DNA of 17,006 nt from positions 1 through 17,006 of the forward strand of contig JAPPKR010000276.1 of the NCBI GenBank assembly GCA_028819835.1. Direction: 5' to 3'. Origin of the DNA: a bacterium (GTDB taxonomy: Bacteria; Actinomycetota; Acidimicrobiia; UBA5794; ZC4RG35). The notes beneath the pieces were generated by a model that was not told the origin of the DNA, made no database searches, and saw only the letters and a program-made list of their open reading frames with translations. The first letter of the stretch is position 1. Each line of letters opens with the position of its first letter. Below are positions 1 to 7,052 of this stretch, piece by piece. A program made the position numbers and the translations under genes.

Positions 1-257
1 AGGACGAGGCGAAGGCCTACACCGACGCCATCCGGGCGTCGCTCGATCACCCCAATGCGGTGTTCGACATGCGCCTGCCCGGCTTCCCCGAATACAAGGA
101 CGCATTGGAACTGGCAGTGTCTGAGGCTCTGTCCGGTCAGCACAGCGCCCAAGAGGCACTGGATGAGGCCGCGGACAAGTGGAATGAGATCACCGACCGT
201 CTGGGTCGTGACGAACAACTCCGCATTTACCGCGAGGCCCTGGGGCTTACCGGCTGA
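1..257 (+). CDS. Carbohydrate ABC transporter substrate-binding protein, C-terminal part (5' truncated)
   Basis: Only the last 84 or so codons are present; the reading frame is open from position 3 to the TGA at 255-257. The visible residues form a helix-rich tail, including a DMRLPGFPEYKDALELAVSE segment and a final stretch ending in YREALGLTG. This is the usual look of the C-terminal helices of family 1 extracellular sugar-binding proteins (MalE/UgpB type). The main support is context: it is followed at once by two permeases of the MalF and MalG types. In the mature system it would be a lipoprotein or secreted protein that delivers sugar to the permease pair. Its stop overlaps the proposed start of the next gene by four bases (CTGA), so the two are probably translationally coupled. 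The sugar cannot be told from this fragment. Confidence 0.72.
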   Translation, partial: DEAKAYTDAIRASLDHPNAVFDMRLPGFPEYKDALELAVSEALSGQHSAQEALDEAADKWNEITDRLGRDEQLRIYREALGLTG

Positions 258-1177
258 CATCTAAAGCAGCGCGCGCTCCGGTCCGTCCCGGCAGGTCGCT
301 GGGACGGACCGGGCTTGCGCCGCGCTGGTTCATCTCACCCGCCACCACCGCGGTGCTGGCCCTGAGCATCTTTCCGCTGGTTTTCTCGCTGGGCCTCACC
401 TTCACCAACGTCAATCTCTTCCGGCGGACGCCGCTTCGCTTCGTCGGCCTGGAGAACTGGGCGCGCATCTTCTCGGACGAAGCGCTCCTGGAGACACTGA
501 TCAACACCGTCATCTTCGTGGGCGGCGGCGTGGCGATCCAGTACGCGTTGGGCCTGGCGCTGGCGGTGGCGCTCAACCGGGGCCTTAGGGAACAGCGCCT
601 GATGCGCGTCCTGTTCCTGCTGCCGATGATGGTGAGTCCCATCGCGGTGGGCTTCATCATCGGCCGGATGGTGTTCAGCGAGGGCTTCGGGCCGATCAAC
701 GACATGCTTCAGGCTGTGGGCCTTCCGGCCGTGGCTTGGGTCACCTCGCCCGGCGTGGCCAAGTGGACCATCATCCTGGTGGACACCTGGCAGTGGACGC
801 CGCTGATGATGCTCCTGATCCTGGTCGGTCTGCAGGGCATTCCCGGAGAGCCGATCCAGGCGGCCCGGGTGGACGGCGCCTCGGAGTGGCAGATCTTCCG
901 CCACATCGTCTTCCCGCTCCTGCTGCCGGTCAGCATCACCGCCATCCTGATCCGCGCCCTGGAGGCGTTCAAGATCATCGACATCATCCGGGTGGTGACC
1001 GGCGGCGGCCCGGGACGCGCCACCGAGTCGGTGACCGCGTATGTCTACAACGTCGGCGCCAAGCAGGGTGACCTGGCGTACGCGGCGTCGGCAGCCTATG
1101 TCCTGCTGTTCGTGGTCATCGGGGTCAGCTTCCTTGCGCTGTATGTCATGCGCCGGGTGCAGGCGAGGTACGAATGA
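254..1177 (+). CDS. Sugar ABC transporter permease, MalF/UgpA type
   Basis: This is an inner-membrane permease of the binding-protein-dependent transport family. It has about six hydrophobic segments, beginning with one that contains SPATTAVLALSIFPLVFSLG. The cytoplasmic EAA loop that docks on the ATPase is clear: QAARVDGASEWQIFRHIVFP, at about residues 202-221. The first ATG/GTG/TTG-type start in frame is GTG 353, but it lies inside the first membrane helix and would remove the arginine-rich cytoplasmic N-terminus (RSLGRTGLAPRWF). The frame is open back to 212, and CTG 254 overlaps the upstream stop as CTGA. The next three junctions in this operon are also 4-nt overlaps. Starting at CTG 254 gives 307 residues, normal for the family, against 274 from GTG 353. 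The CTG start is an inference; the permease call is secure. It pairs with the next gene. Confidence 0.85.
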   Translation: MTSKAARAPVRPGRSLGRTGLAPRWFISPATTAVLALSIFPLVFSLGLTFTNVNLFRRTPLRFVGLENWARIFSDEALLETLINTVIFVGGGVAIQYALGLALAVALNRGLREQRLMRVLFLLPMMVSPIAVGFIIGRMVFSEGFGPINDMLQAVGLPAVAWVTSPGVAKWTIILVDTWQWTPLMMLLILVGLQGIPGEPIQAARVDGASEWQIFRHIVFPLLLPVSITAILIRALEAFKIIDIIRVVTGGGPGRATESVTAYVYNVGAKQGDLAYAASAAYVLLFVVIGVSFLALYVMRRVQARYE

Positions 1178-2010
1178 AGGGTCGACTGATCACCCGTGCG
1201 TTCCTGGTGGCGGCGGCCTTCGTCACCCTCTTTCCCATCTACTGGATCGTGATCACCTCCTTCAAGACCCAACTCGACATCGTGGTGAACCCCACCTACC
1301 TGCCCTGGGTGGACTTCATGCCCACCCTGGAGGGTTGGCGGTGGCTGCTGACCGAGGCCCGGGGGGACGTGATCAGAGCTATCACGAACAGCCTGATCGT
1401 TTCGGGAGGGAGTGCGGTGATCGCCACCATGCTGGGCGCCGCGGCGGGGTACGGCCTCACCCGCTTTCAATACCGGTGGCGATTCTGGCGCAACGAGGAC
1501 ATCGCCTTCTGGTTCATCTCCCAGCGGATGCTTCCGCCGGTGGCCATCGTTCTGGCCTTCCTTCTGATGTTCCGGTATCTCAGCCTGCTGGACACCCAGG
1601 TGGGCCTGACCATCGCCTACACCGGGTTCGCCATTCCCTTCACCGTGTGGATCATGCGCGACGCCTTCGCGCAGGTGCCGTTGGAGTTGGAGGAGAGCGC
1701 GGGGGTGGACGGCGCATCGGCCGCCGGCATCTTCTTTCGCATCTCCCTCCCCCTCGCACTCCCGGGCGTGGTCGGGTCGATGCTGTTCGCCTTCGTCTTC
1801 GCCTGGAACGAGTACCTCTTCGCCCTGATGCTCACCTTCCAGGAAGCCACCACGGTGCCTTTGCTCCTGGCGTCGCGCATCACCTCGTTCGGGACGCATT
1901 GGGACCAACTCTCCGCGCTCACCCTCACCAACTTGATTCCGGCCGCGATTCTGGGGATCATGCTGGAGAGGTTTTTAATCAGGAACAGAACGGAAGGATC
2001 CCTCAAATGA
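1174..2010 (+). CDS. Carbohydrate ABC transporter permease, MalG/UgpE type
   Basis: This 278-residue membrane protein is the second half of the sugar permease pair. It starts with a short cytoplasmic tail and a first membrane helix (about residues 8-29, ending FPIYWIVITSFK), a pattern typical of MalG-type subunits. The EAA loop is seen as ELEESAGVDGASAAGIFFRI at about residues 171-190. The segment WNEYLFALML near residues 211-220 is also characteristic of this subfamily. ATG 1174 overlaps the TGA of the previous permease (ATGA). No ATPase gene lies in this operon within the window; in Gram-positive bacteria such importers often use a shared MsiK-like ATPase encoded elsewhere, so that is a possible partner (inference). 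Confidence 0.92.
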   Translation: MKGRLITRAFLVAAAFVTLFPIYWIVITSFKTQLDIVVNPTYLPWVDFMPTLEGWRWLLTEARGDVIRAITNSLIVSGGSAVIATMLGAAAGYGLTRFQYRWRFWRNEDIAFWFISQRMLPPVAIVLAFLLMFRYLSLLDTQVGLTIAYTGFAIPFTVWIMRDAFAQVPLELEESAGVDGASAAGIFFRISLPLALPGVVGSMLFAFVFAWNEYLFALMLTFQEATTVPLLLASRITSFGTHWDQLSALTLTNLIPAAILGIMLERFLIRNRTEGSLK

Positions 2011-2663
2011 CCACAGGCGTCACCTTCATCACCGAAGCACTACGGCTTCCGGGCGCGATTGCCGAGTTGTCGCGGACACTGCGGAGTCTCGGCGACGCCG
2101 GCTGGCTGCTGGATCCCCAGCACATCGCCGGCCGGCGGGAGACCGGCGCGCCCACCGTCTACTGGTCCGAGCCCTTCGGAGACACCGCCGCGTTCGGCCT
2201 GTTCGAAGCGCCGGGTCTCGAGGAGGCGCACCGGGGAATCAGCGAGTTGGTGAAAGCTGGCTGGGGGTGGATGTTCGGACGGACCCAGTGGATCGTGGGG
2301 CCCCGCGACCTTCCCCCGTCGCTGGGTGAAGGACCGTTCGAGCAGGGTCTGGGGTTCCTGGCGCTGTGGGATTGGAACGACGCCTGGCACAGCGCAACGC
2401 CCGAGGAGCGGGCCGTTTACGACCGCGACTGCGATGTGGCGTTCGCATACGACGTGGAGTTGGGGATCGACATTTTCGGCCGCTTCGACACCGCCGGGAC
2501 CTCGGACTGGGACCATGCGGCGTTGTGGGAGGTGCCGGACCTTCCGACCCTCACCGAAGCCATGCACGGACACGAGATCCAGGACGACTTCATGTTCACC
2601 ACGTCTTACCATCTCATCGGGCGCCCTATCGCCTTCGACCGATTGGAGGAACAGCTCCAGTGA
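2007..2663 (+). CDS. Unrecognised 218-aa protein, probable tandem ferredoxin-fold (dimeric alpha+beta barrel) protein
   Basis: I do not recognise this family with certainty. ATG 2007 overlaps the permease stop (ATGA); the frame is open far upstream to 1041, but that part only shadows the permease. The protein is acidic, rich in Trp, Phe and Asp, and has no signal peptide or membrane segment. By eye it has two similar halves. One contains FGLFEAPGLEEAHRGISELV (about residues 58-77) and the other ALWEVPDLPTLTEAMHGHEI (about 171-190). Each reads as a beta strand, a helix and then a strand with an IVGPR or LIGRP turn. This resembles dimeric alpha+beta barrel proteins (YCII, NIPSNAP or DUF6616-like groups). 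Being coupled to sugar permeases suggests a role in handling the imported compound. That role, as an enzyme or a ligand-binding accessory, is inference only. Confidence 0.72.
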   Translation: MTTGVTFITEALRLPGAIAELSRTLRSLGDAGWLLDPQHIAGRRETGAPTVYWSEPFGDTAAFGLFEAPGLEEAHRGISELVKAGWGWMFGRTQWIVGPRDLPPSLGEGPFEQGLGFLALWDWNDAWHSATPEERAVYDRDCDVAFAYDVELGIDIFGRFDTAGTSDWDHAALWEVPDLPTLTEAMHGHEIQDDFMFTTSYHLIGRPIAFDRLEEQLQ

Positions 2664-2977
2664 TCACATGGATACACACCTACCGCCCGCGGCCCGACTG
2701 GTACGAGGCCACCAGGCAAGCCCGGGACCGGTTGCTCGCCGGCTGGGACGGCGCAGCTTCGGTCTCGATCGAATCCGGCGCCACCCGGGTGGGTCCGCTG
2801 TCGATCCGCGGCCAGTCCCGCCAGGAGCACCTGGAGATCTGGACCTTCACCGACCTAGAGGAACTCGAGAACCACTGGACCCGGCTCCGGAAGCTTGGCT
2901 ACGCCGATTGGCGGGAGTCCGAGAACACCGTCGCCACCGAGATCGTCGAGAGCAGGCTCACCGGACCGGCACACTGA
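2660..2977 (+). CDS. Unrecognised 105-aa protein, probable small ferredoxin-fold protein
   Basis: A small soluble protein that I cannot assign to a named family. The start is GTG 2660, which overlaps the previous stop as GTGA and repeats the operon's coupling pattern. An open frame extends further upstream but only shadows the preceding gene. The sequence begins ITWIHTYRPRPDWYEATRQA. It has a central strand-helix unit, HLEIWTFTDLEELENHWTRL (about residues 54-73), resembling the repeated unit of the gene before it. This suggests a single dimeric alpha+beta barrel domain. There is no obvious catalytic motif. It is the last gene of the sugar-transport operon; 63 bases separate it from the convergent higA gene. 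A function in processing or sensing the imported sugar is a guess from position. Confidence 0.7.
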   Translation: MITWIHTYRPRPDWYEATRQARDRLLAGWDGAASVSIESGATRVGPLSIRGQSRQEHLEIWTFTDLEELENHWTRLRKLGYADWRESENTVATEIVESRLTGPAH

Positions 2978-3040
2978 GGGTCCGGGTCCCTAAGTTGCCC
3001 TGAGTCCCCGGCGTCGAAACCGACGGGCGCCGTGGTCCAG

Positions 3041-3343
3041 TTAGCCCGTTTGTGCAGCAGGAACCTTGGCAAGCCGCTCGGAAATGCGGTCCTGGGTGGT
3101 CTCAAGATCGTATTGGCTCTGCAATCCCATCCAGAACCCCGGAGAATTACCGAAGAAGCGAGCCAGCAGCAAAGCGGTCTCGGCTGTAATGGCCCGGTCA
3201 CCATGGACGATGGAGTGAATCCGCCTGGCGTCCACTCCGATAGCTTTGGCCAGCCGGTACTGAGTGATTTTCATGGGAACGAGGAACTCCTCGTTCAGGA
3301 TTTCACCCGGGTGGATCGGGGGTAGTTTCGACTCGGTGGTCAT
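3041..3343 (-). CDS. higA: HigA-type antitoxin, XRE-family HTH protein
   Basis: This 100-residue protein matches the HigA antitoxin group. It has the family opening LPPIHPGEILNEEF at residues 7-20 and an XRE-type helix-turn-helix from about residue 27 to 65, with TQYRLAKAIGVDARRIHSIV and then GDRAITAETALLLARFFG. The following SPGFWMGLQSQYDLE is also a hallmark. HigA neutralises HigB and, as a DNA-binding protein, normally represses the shared promoter. ATG 3343 is preceded by GAGG with suitable spacing. It lies 13 bases downstream of higB on the same strand, giving the typical toxin-first order. The operon is inserted between a sugar-transport operon and a catabolic cluster, both on the other strand. 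Confidence 0.95.
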   Translation of the reverse strand: MTTESKLPPIHPGEILNEEFLVPMKITQYRLAKAIGVDARRIHSIVHGDRAITAETALLLARFFGNSPGFWMGLQSQYDLETTQDRISERLAKVPAAQTG

Positions 3344-3356
3344 CTGGGCCTCGACT

Positions 3357-3638
3357 TCAGTGGTAATCGACTATCTCGACTTGGTAGGCGTTGCCGTCGC
3401 TCCATAGGAAGCAGATCCGCCATTGATCGTTGATGCGGATGCTGTGCTGTCCGGCACGATCTCCCGACAGAGCTTTCAGCCGGTTCCCCGGCGGAATCCG
3501 AAGGTCCTCGAGATTCATGGCATTGTTCAGGATCATCAGTTTTCTCTGTGCTCGCCTCTGGATGTCCTCAGGCAGTTTCCGGACGCGACGACGCTCGGCG
3601 ACCGCCTGGGTGTCTCTGTTCCGGTAGCTCCGGATCAC
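3357..3638 (-). CDS. higB: HigB-type toxin, RelE/ParE superfamily mRNA interferase
   Basis: HigB toxins cleave mRNA on the ribosome. From GTG 3638 the product has 93 residues, close to the usual 92, and begins VIRSYRNRDTQAV, matching the family's MIRSFRDK-type start. The conserved core PPGNRLKALSGDRAGQHSIR and INDQWRICFLW is present at about residues 49-79, and the protein ends VEIVDYH, also typical. Basic residues thought to act in RNA cleavage (Arg53, Arg68, Arg74) are intact, so the toxin looks active. A longer form from GTG 3662 (101 aa) is possible, but it would start upstream of the promoter's -10 box at 3648-3653, so the shorter start is preferred. It is first in the operon with higA. 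Confidence 0.93.
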   Translation of the reverse strand: MIRSYRNRDTQAVAERRRVRKLPEDIQRRAQRKLMILNNAMNLEDLRIPPGNRLKALSGDRAGQHSIRINDQWRICFLWSDGNAYQVEIVDYH

Positions 3639-3647
3639 AGCACTCGA

Positions 3648-3676
3648 ATAATAGCGCGCCACACTATTAGTGGCAA
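3648..3676 (-). promoter_or_regulatory. Candidate higBA promoter with operator-like inverted repeat
   Basis: Read on the minus strand, TTGCCA (3676-3671) is followed after exactly 17 bases by TATTAT (3653-3648), a good sigma-70-type pair. Inside the spacer and overlapping the -35 box is the inverted repeat GCCAC-N7-GTGGC (3658-3674). This is a natural place for the antitoxin to bind and block transcription. Only nine bases separate the -10 box from the preferred higB start (GTG 3638), so the transcript would be leaderless or nearly so. The boxes and repeat are seen directly; HigA binding is inferred from the family. Confidence 0.62.
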
Positions 3677-3723
3677 GTACAAATGCCTATGCCTTGGTGA
3701 ATTCTCCAAAAGATAGCCGAAGG

Positions 3724-3811
3724 ATGGGCGGCGGGTTCGCCAGCCCTACGGAAAGGGTGGCAGGCTCAGCCGGGAGCCCTTACCCGGTATCCCCGGGGTG
3801 GTGGTTGCCCC
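3724..3811. other. Cluster of GC-rich hairpins between higBA and the first oxidoreductase gene
   Basis: The roughly 230-base gap between the higBA promoter and the gene at 3905 holds several potential stem-loops. GGGCGGCG pairs with CGCC-A-GCCC around a GGTT loop (3726-3746). A competing stem CCCT/AGGG lies at 3744-3757. CCGGG pairs with CCCGG (3770-3787), and GGGG with CCCC (3795-3811). None is followed by a T tract, so an intrinsic terminator is unlikely. It could be a structured leader of the downstream gene, but it matches no riboswitch class that I recognise. Confidence 0.35.
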
Positions 3812-3904
3812 ATGACAGGTAACCATCCGCATGCCAGACACCGGATGCATTACCCCCTGATGGCCAGGAACAACTCGGCCGGTTCCGGTAAGTACCATCG
3901 AGAC

Positions 3905-4906
3905 ATGTCCGAGGGCAGCTTCGGGGTGATTCTGCCGAGCAACCACATCAGGGAAGCGATTCCATTGGCCAAGTGGGCGGATGCCGAGTCCGTCGACTCG
4001 CTCTGGACCATCGAAACCCGGCTGACAGGAGATGCGATCACCCCACTCTCGGTGTACGCAGCCAATACGGCCCGTATCCGCGTGGGTACCGCCGGAATCC
4101 CCATCTGGACGCGGAATCCCGCGTTGATCGCTCAGACATTCGCGACACTTCATGCGCTGGCGCCCGGGCGATTGGTGCTCGGTCTGAGCGCCTGGTGGGA
4201 CCCGTTGGCGACTCGCGTGGGTCTCAGCCTCCACAAGCCCGTTAAGGCCATGCACGAGGTCATCGAATCGATCCGGCTTCTTCTTACTGCAGAGGGTCCG
4301 GTGAGTTACGCCGGCGAATTCGTCCGGCTACGGGATGTTCTGCTGGAGAACCGGGGTGAAGATACGCACAAGATCCGAATCTACGTAGGCGCCGTGGGCC
4401 CTCAGCTTCTGCGTTTGGCCACCCGCGTGGCGGATGGCATCGTATTGAACGGCGGTCACACCGTGGCCGTAATCCGCCGCGAGGTTGAGGTCATCCGCCA
4501 GGAGGCGATAAGGGTAGGCCGCCCCTTTGAGGAGATTGAGATCCTCAAGATGATGCGGATCCGTGTCGATGACGACAAGGAGAGGGCGGTTGCAGGACAC
4601 AAACCGGATGTTGCTCGGTACATTGCCGAACAAGCTCACATCGCCCGGTCATCTGAAGCCGATCCAGGCCTTGTAACCCGCCTGAGATCGATGATGTCCT
4701 GGCCTTCATCCGAGAGCGAGGCCGTCAGGGCTGCTGACTTGATCCCCGACAGTCTCGTCGAAAGCCTCGGGTGTTACGGTGACCGCCAAGAGGTGCGCGA
4801 GAGGCTCGGTGAGTACATGGCGGCTGGTATCACGATGCCCCTGCTCCTACCCGATAACATCACGTACATGCGCCGAGCAGTAGACCTGATGCTGGAAGGC
4901 TGGTGA
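3905..4906 (+). CDS. Luciferase-like (LLM) flavin/F420-dependent oxidoreductase, copy 1
   Basis: A 333-residue cytoplasmic enzyme of the bacterial luciferase-like TIM-barrel superfamily, closest in style to F420-dependent Mer-like reductases. Diagnostic parts include RLTGDAITPLSVYAANTARI (about residues 39-58), TRNPALIAQTFATL (about 69-82), the LAPGRLVLGL strand, and the closing helix GCYGDRQEVRERLGEYMAAG. ATG 3905 was chosen because it gives nearly the same length and N-terminus as the paralogue at 8962. The frame also runs open to 3812, but that extension (TGNHPHARHRM...) looks non-coding and there is only a weak ribosome site. The cofactor (F420 or FMN) and substrate are inferred from the family only. 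It lies just upstream of a peptide-type ABC importer, suggesting action on an imported compound. Identity to the second copy is roughly 40-50% by eye. Confidence 0.88.
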   Translation: MSEGSFGVILPSNHIREAIPLAKWADAESVDSLWTIETRLTGDAITPLSVYAANTARIRVGTAGIPIWTRNPALIAQTFATLHALAPGRLVLGLSAWWDPLATRVGLSLHKPVKAMHEVIESIRLLLTAEGPVSYAGEFVRLRDVLLENRGEDTHKIRIYVGAVGPQLLRLATRVADGIVLNGGHTVAVIRREVEVIRQEAIRVGRPFEEIEILKMMRIRVDDDKERAVAGHKPDVARYIAEQAHIARSSEADPGLVTRLRSMMSWPSSESEAVRAADLIPDSLVESLGCYGDRQEVRERLGEYMAAGITMPLLLPDNITYMRRAVDLMLEGW

Positions 4907-4988
4907 CTTGACGCCTCCATGCTGTACACCGCGCCGGAAGAGCATGGCCGACTAGCCATCCACGGACGCCGTAGCGAAGGGTGACGCT

Positions 4989-5945
4989 GTGCTTGAAGTC
5001 ACCAACCTCAAGGTCCACTTCACAACGAGGCAGGGAACCGGGCGAGCTGTCGACGGTGTCTCCTTCCATTTGGACCGAGGCGAGACGTTGGGGTTGGTGG
5101 GCGAGTCGGGATGCGGAAAGAGCATCACCGCCCTCTCGATCATCGGGCTGCATCCGAGGCCTGCCTCGAGGATTGTCGGCGGTGAGATAGAACTGGACGG
5201 GGAGTCCATTCTCACGCTTTCGAAGCGGGAGATGCGAAAGGTCCGAGGAGAACGAATCTCCATGATTCTCCAGGATCCCCTGACGTCGCTGAATCCGGTT
5301 CTCACCATTGGCAAGCAGGTGGGCGAGCCGTTGCGACTCCACCGCAACATGGACAAGGCGGCGTCGCGGAATCGGGTGATCGAGTTGCTCCGTCAGTTGC
5401 ACATCCCCGAACCCGAGTCGAAGCTCGGTGATCACCCCCACCAGTTCAGCGGTGGGATGCGTCAGAGGGTGGTGGGCGCGATCTCGTTGGCCGCGGACCC
5501 TGATCTGCTGATAGCGGACGAACCAACCACCGCGCTGGACGTTACGATCCAGGCTGCCTTTCTCGCTCACCTGAGAGCAGTACAGAAAGCGCGAGGCCTT
5601 GCGATTCTGTTCATCACTCATGACTTCAGCATCATCGCCAAGATGTGCGACAGGGTGGCTGTCATGTACGCAGGAAAGATCGTTGAGACCGGACCCACCG
5701 CTGAACTGCTCTCTGATCCGAAACACCCTTACACCCAAGCGCTCCTTGAATCCGTTCCGTCAGTCGACCGGGGCACGGAGCGGCTCCACTCCATCGGGGG
5801 GAGTCCACCGTCGATCTACGACCTGCCGAAGGGATGCACGTTCGAACCGCGATGCCCACACGCCATGGACCGCTGCCGAGAGTCCTATCCCCTGCGGTTC
5901 GAGGTCGCCGACGATCACTCAGCGAGTTGTTGGTTGCTGGAATGA
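4989..5945 (+). CDS. Oligopeptide/dipeptide ABC transporter ATP-binding protein, OppD/DppD type
   Basis: This 318-residue ATPase drives import through an Opp/Dpp-type transporter. All nucleotide-binding motifs are intact: Walker A GESGCGKS (residues 38-45), Q-loop Gln95 in ILQDPLTSLNP, signature SGGMRQR (154-160), Walker B LLIADE (173-178) and H-loop His211. The C-terminal oligopeptide-transporter domain has HPYTQALLESVPSVDR followed by four cysteines (283, 289, 296, 314). These match the Cys quartet of OppD/DppD proteins, some of which hold an Fe-S cluster. The start is GTG 4989, preceded by GAAGGG with good spacing. It overlaps the next ATPase gene by four bases (ATGA). No permease genes adjoin; the only one seen is at 16697. 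Confidence 0.95.
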   Translation: MLEVTNLKVHFTTRQGTGRAVDGVSFHLDRGETLGLVGESGCGKSITALSIIGLHPRPASRIVGGEIELDGESILTLSKREMRKVRGERISMILQDPLTSLNPVLTIGKQVGEPLRLHRNMDKAASRNRVIELLRQLHIPEPESKLGDHPHQFSGGMRQRVVGAISLAADPDLLIADEPTTALDVTIQAAFLAHLRAVQKARGLAILFITHDFSIIAKMCDRVAVMYAGKIVETGPTAELLSDPKHPYTQALLESVPSVDRGTERLHSIGGSPPSIYDLPKGCTFEPRCPHAMDRCRESYPLRFEVADDHSASCWLLE

Positions 5946-6961
5946 GCCGCCCCGATCCCATCATCGGCGTCAGAGACCTGAAGAAACACTTCCCGGTCGG
6001 CGGTGGGACTCTGTTGCCGGGACGGGGGAGGAAGCTCCTTCATGCTGTGGATGGTGTGACCTTCAACCTCCATGCACGAGAGACCTTGAGCCTGGTTGGC
6101 GAATCCGGTTCGGGAAAGACGACCACTGCTCGCATGATCCTCCGGCTCATAACTCCCACGTCCGGCCGTGTCGTCTTCGAGGGGGAAGACGTGGCGGACT
6201 TATCGGGCGCCAGGCTGAAGCACTTTCGGGCATCGGTCCAGGCGGTGTTCCAGGACCCTTGGAGTTCTCTCAATCCCCGCAAGCGCGCTGAATCGATCAT
6301 CGCCGAGCCCCTGGTCATCAACCAACCGTTGCCAAAGGCGGAGCTTCAGGCTCGGGTCGAGGAGCTTCTTGCGGCCGTGGGGCTCGGTCCCGCCGTCATG
6401 AGGCATTACCCGCATGAGTTCAGTGGCGGAATGCGTCAGCGCATTGCGGTTGCCCGTGCACTGGCGCTCAATCCATCCGTCATCATCCTCGACGAGCCCG
6501 TCTCAGCACTTGATGTCTCTATCCGGGCTCAGATCATGAATCTCCTGCGTGATCTCCAAGAGACCTTTCATATCTCATATCTACTCATCGCTCACGACCT
6601 GGCGACCGTCCGCTATCTGAGCGACAGGGTGGCTGTGATGTATCTCGGAAGACTCGTGGAGGTGGCGCCTTCGGAAGAGCTGTTCGAGAACCCGCTGCAT
6701 CCCTATACCCAGGCGCTCATTGCCGGCTCACGATCGACCACCATGGTGGATGAAGAGGCCGCGCGTCTTCTGGCTTCCGACATCCCGTCGCCCGTCAAGC
6801 CCCCTTCCGGTTGTGCCTTCTATGCGCGCTGTCCGGTCTCGGTGGCAGCAAAGAGCGACGACCCGACCTTCTATGAAAGGACCGTGACCGAGAGACCGGG
6901 GCTCATCGAAGTCCGGCCTGGTCACCTGGTCGCCTGTCATCAATTCGATCCCAAGGATTGA
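5942..6961 (+). CDS. Oligopeptide/dipeptide ABC transporter ATP-binding protein, OppF/DppF type
   Basis: This 339-residue ATPase partners the previous one. Motifs: Walker A GESGSGKT (53-60), Q-loop Gln104 in VFQDPWSSLNPR, signature SGGMRQR (161-167), Walker B VIILDEP (180-186) and H-loop His218 (IAHDLATVRYLSDRVAVMYL). The OppF-type N-terminus has a long insertion, KKHFPVGGGTLLPGRGRK, before the first strand. The C-terminal domain (HPYTQALI, then CAFYARCP) holds only three of the usual four cysteines (291, 297, 332); the position near residue 304 is not Cys. ATG 5942 overlaps the upstream stop as ATGA; the frame is open to 5834, but the extra part shadows the upstream gene. A 224-base gap follows before the binding-protein gene. 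Confidence 0.95.
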   Translation: MSRPDPIIGVRDLKKHFPVGGGTLLPGRGRKLLHAVDGVTFNLHARETLSLVGESGSGKTTTARMILRLITPTSGRVVFEGEDVADLSGARLKHFRASVQAVFQDPWSSLNPRKRAESIIAEPLVINQPLPKAELQARVEELLAAVGLGPAVMRHYPHEFSGGMRQRIAVARALALNPSVIILDEPVSALDVSIRAQIMNLLRDLQETFHISYLLIAHDLATVRYLSDRVAVMYLGRLVEVAPSEELFENPLHPYTQALIAGSRSTTMVDEEAARLLASDIPSPVKPPSGCAFYARCPVSVAAKSDDPTFYERTVTERPGLIEVRPGHLVACHQFDPKD

Positions 6962-7038
6962 GAGGACAGTCCGGCGATTCGGTTGCGCAAGCTCGCCAAC
7001 CGCCGAGTCCGTTCACTCCTTTACGCCACCAGACTCAA

Positions 7039-7052
7039 CTGGGACGTCCCAG
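7039..7052. promoter_or_regulatory. Perfect 14-bp palindrome, candidate operator upstream of the binding-protein gene
   Basis: CTGGGACGTCCCAG is a perfect two-fold palindrome with no spacer. It sits in the 224-base gap (6962-7185) between the OppF-like ATPase and the solute-binding lipoprotein gene. Such a site could bind a dimeric repressor controlling 7186 onward. No regulator gene is in the window, and no convincing -35/-10 pair was found nearby. Confidence 0.4.

Noticed and set aside
1041..2006. Long open frame continuing upstream of the 218-aa protein
   Set aside because: It overlaps the MalG-type permease in another frame, has a low-complexity Arg/His/Gly-rich translation, and ATG 2007 with a 4-nt overlap explains the real start.
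3012..3025. CGTCG-AAAC-CGACG hairpin between the sugar operon and higA as a terminator
   Set aside because: The stem is only 5 bp and no T tract follows on either strand.
3724..3822. 32-codon plus-strand ORF in the higBA-oxidoreductase gap
   Set aside because: No ribosome site, and the translation (rich in Gly, Ser, Pro) follows from the GC hairpins; more likely structured non-coding sequence.
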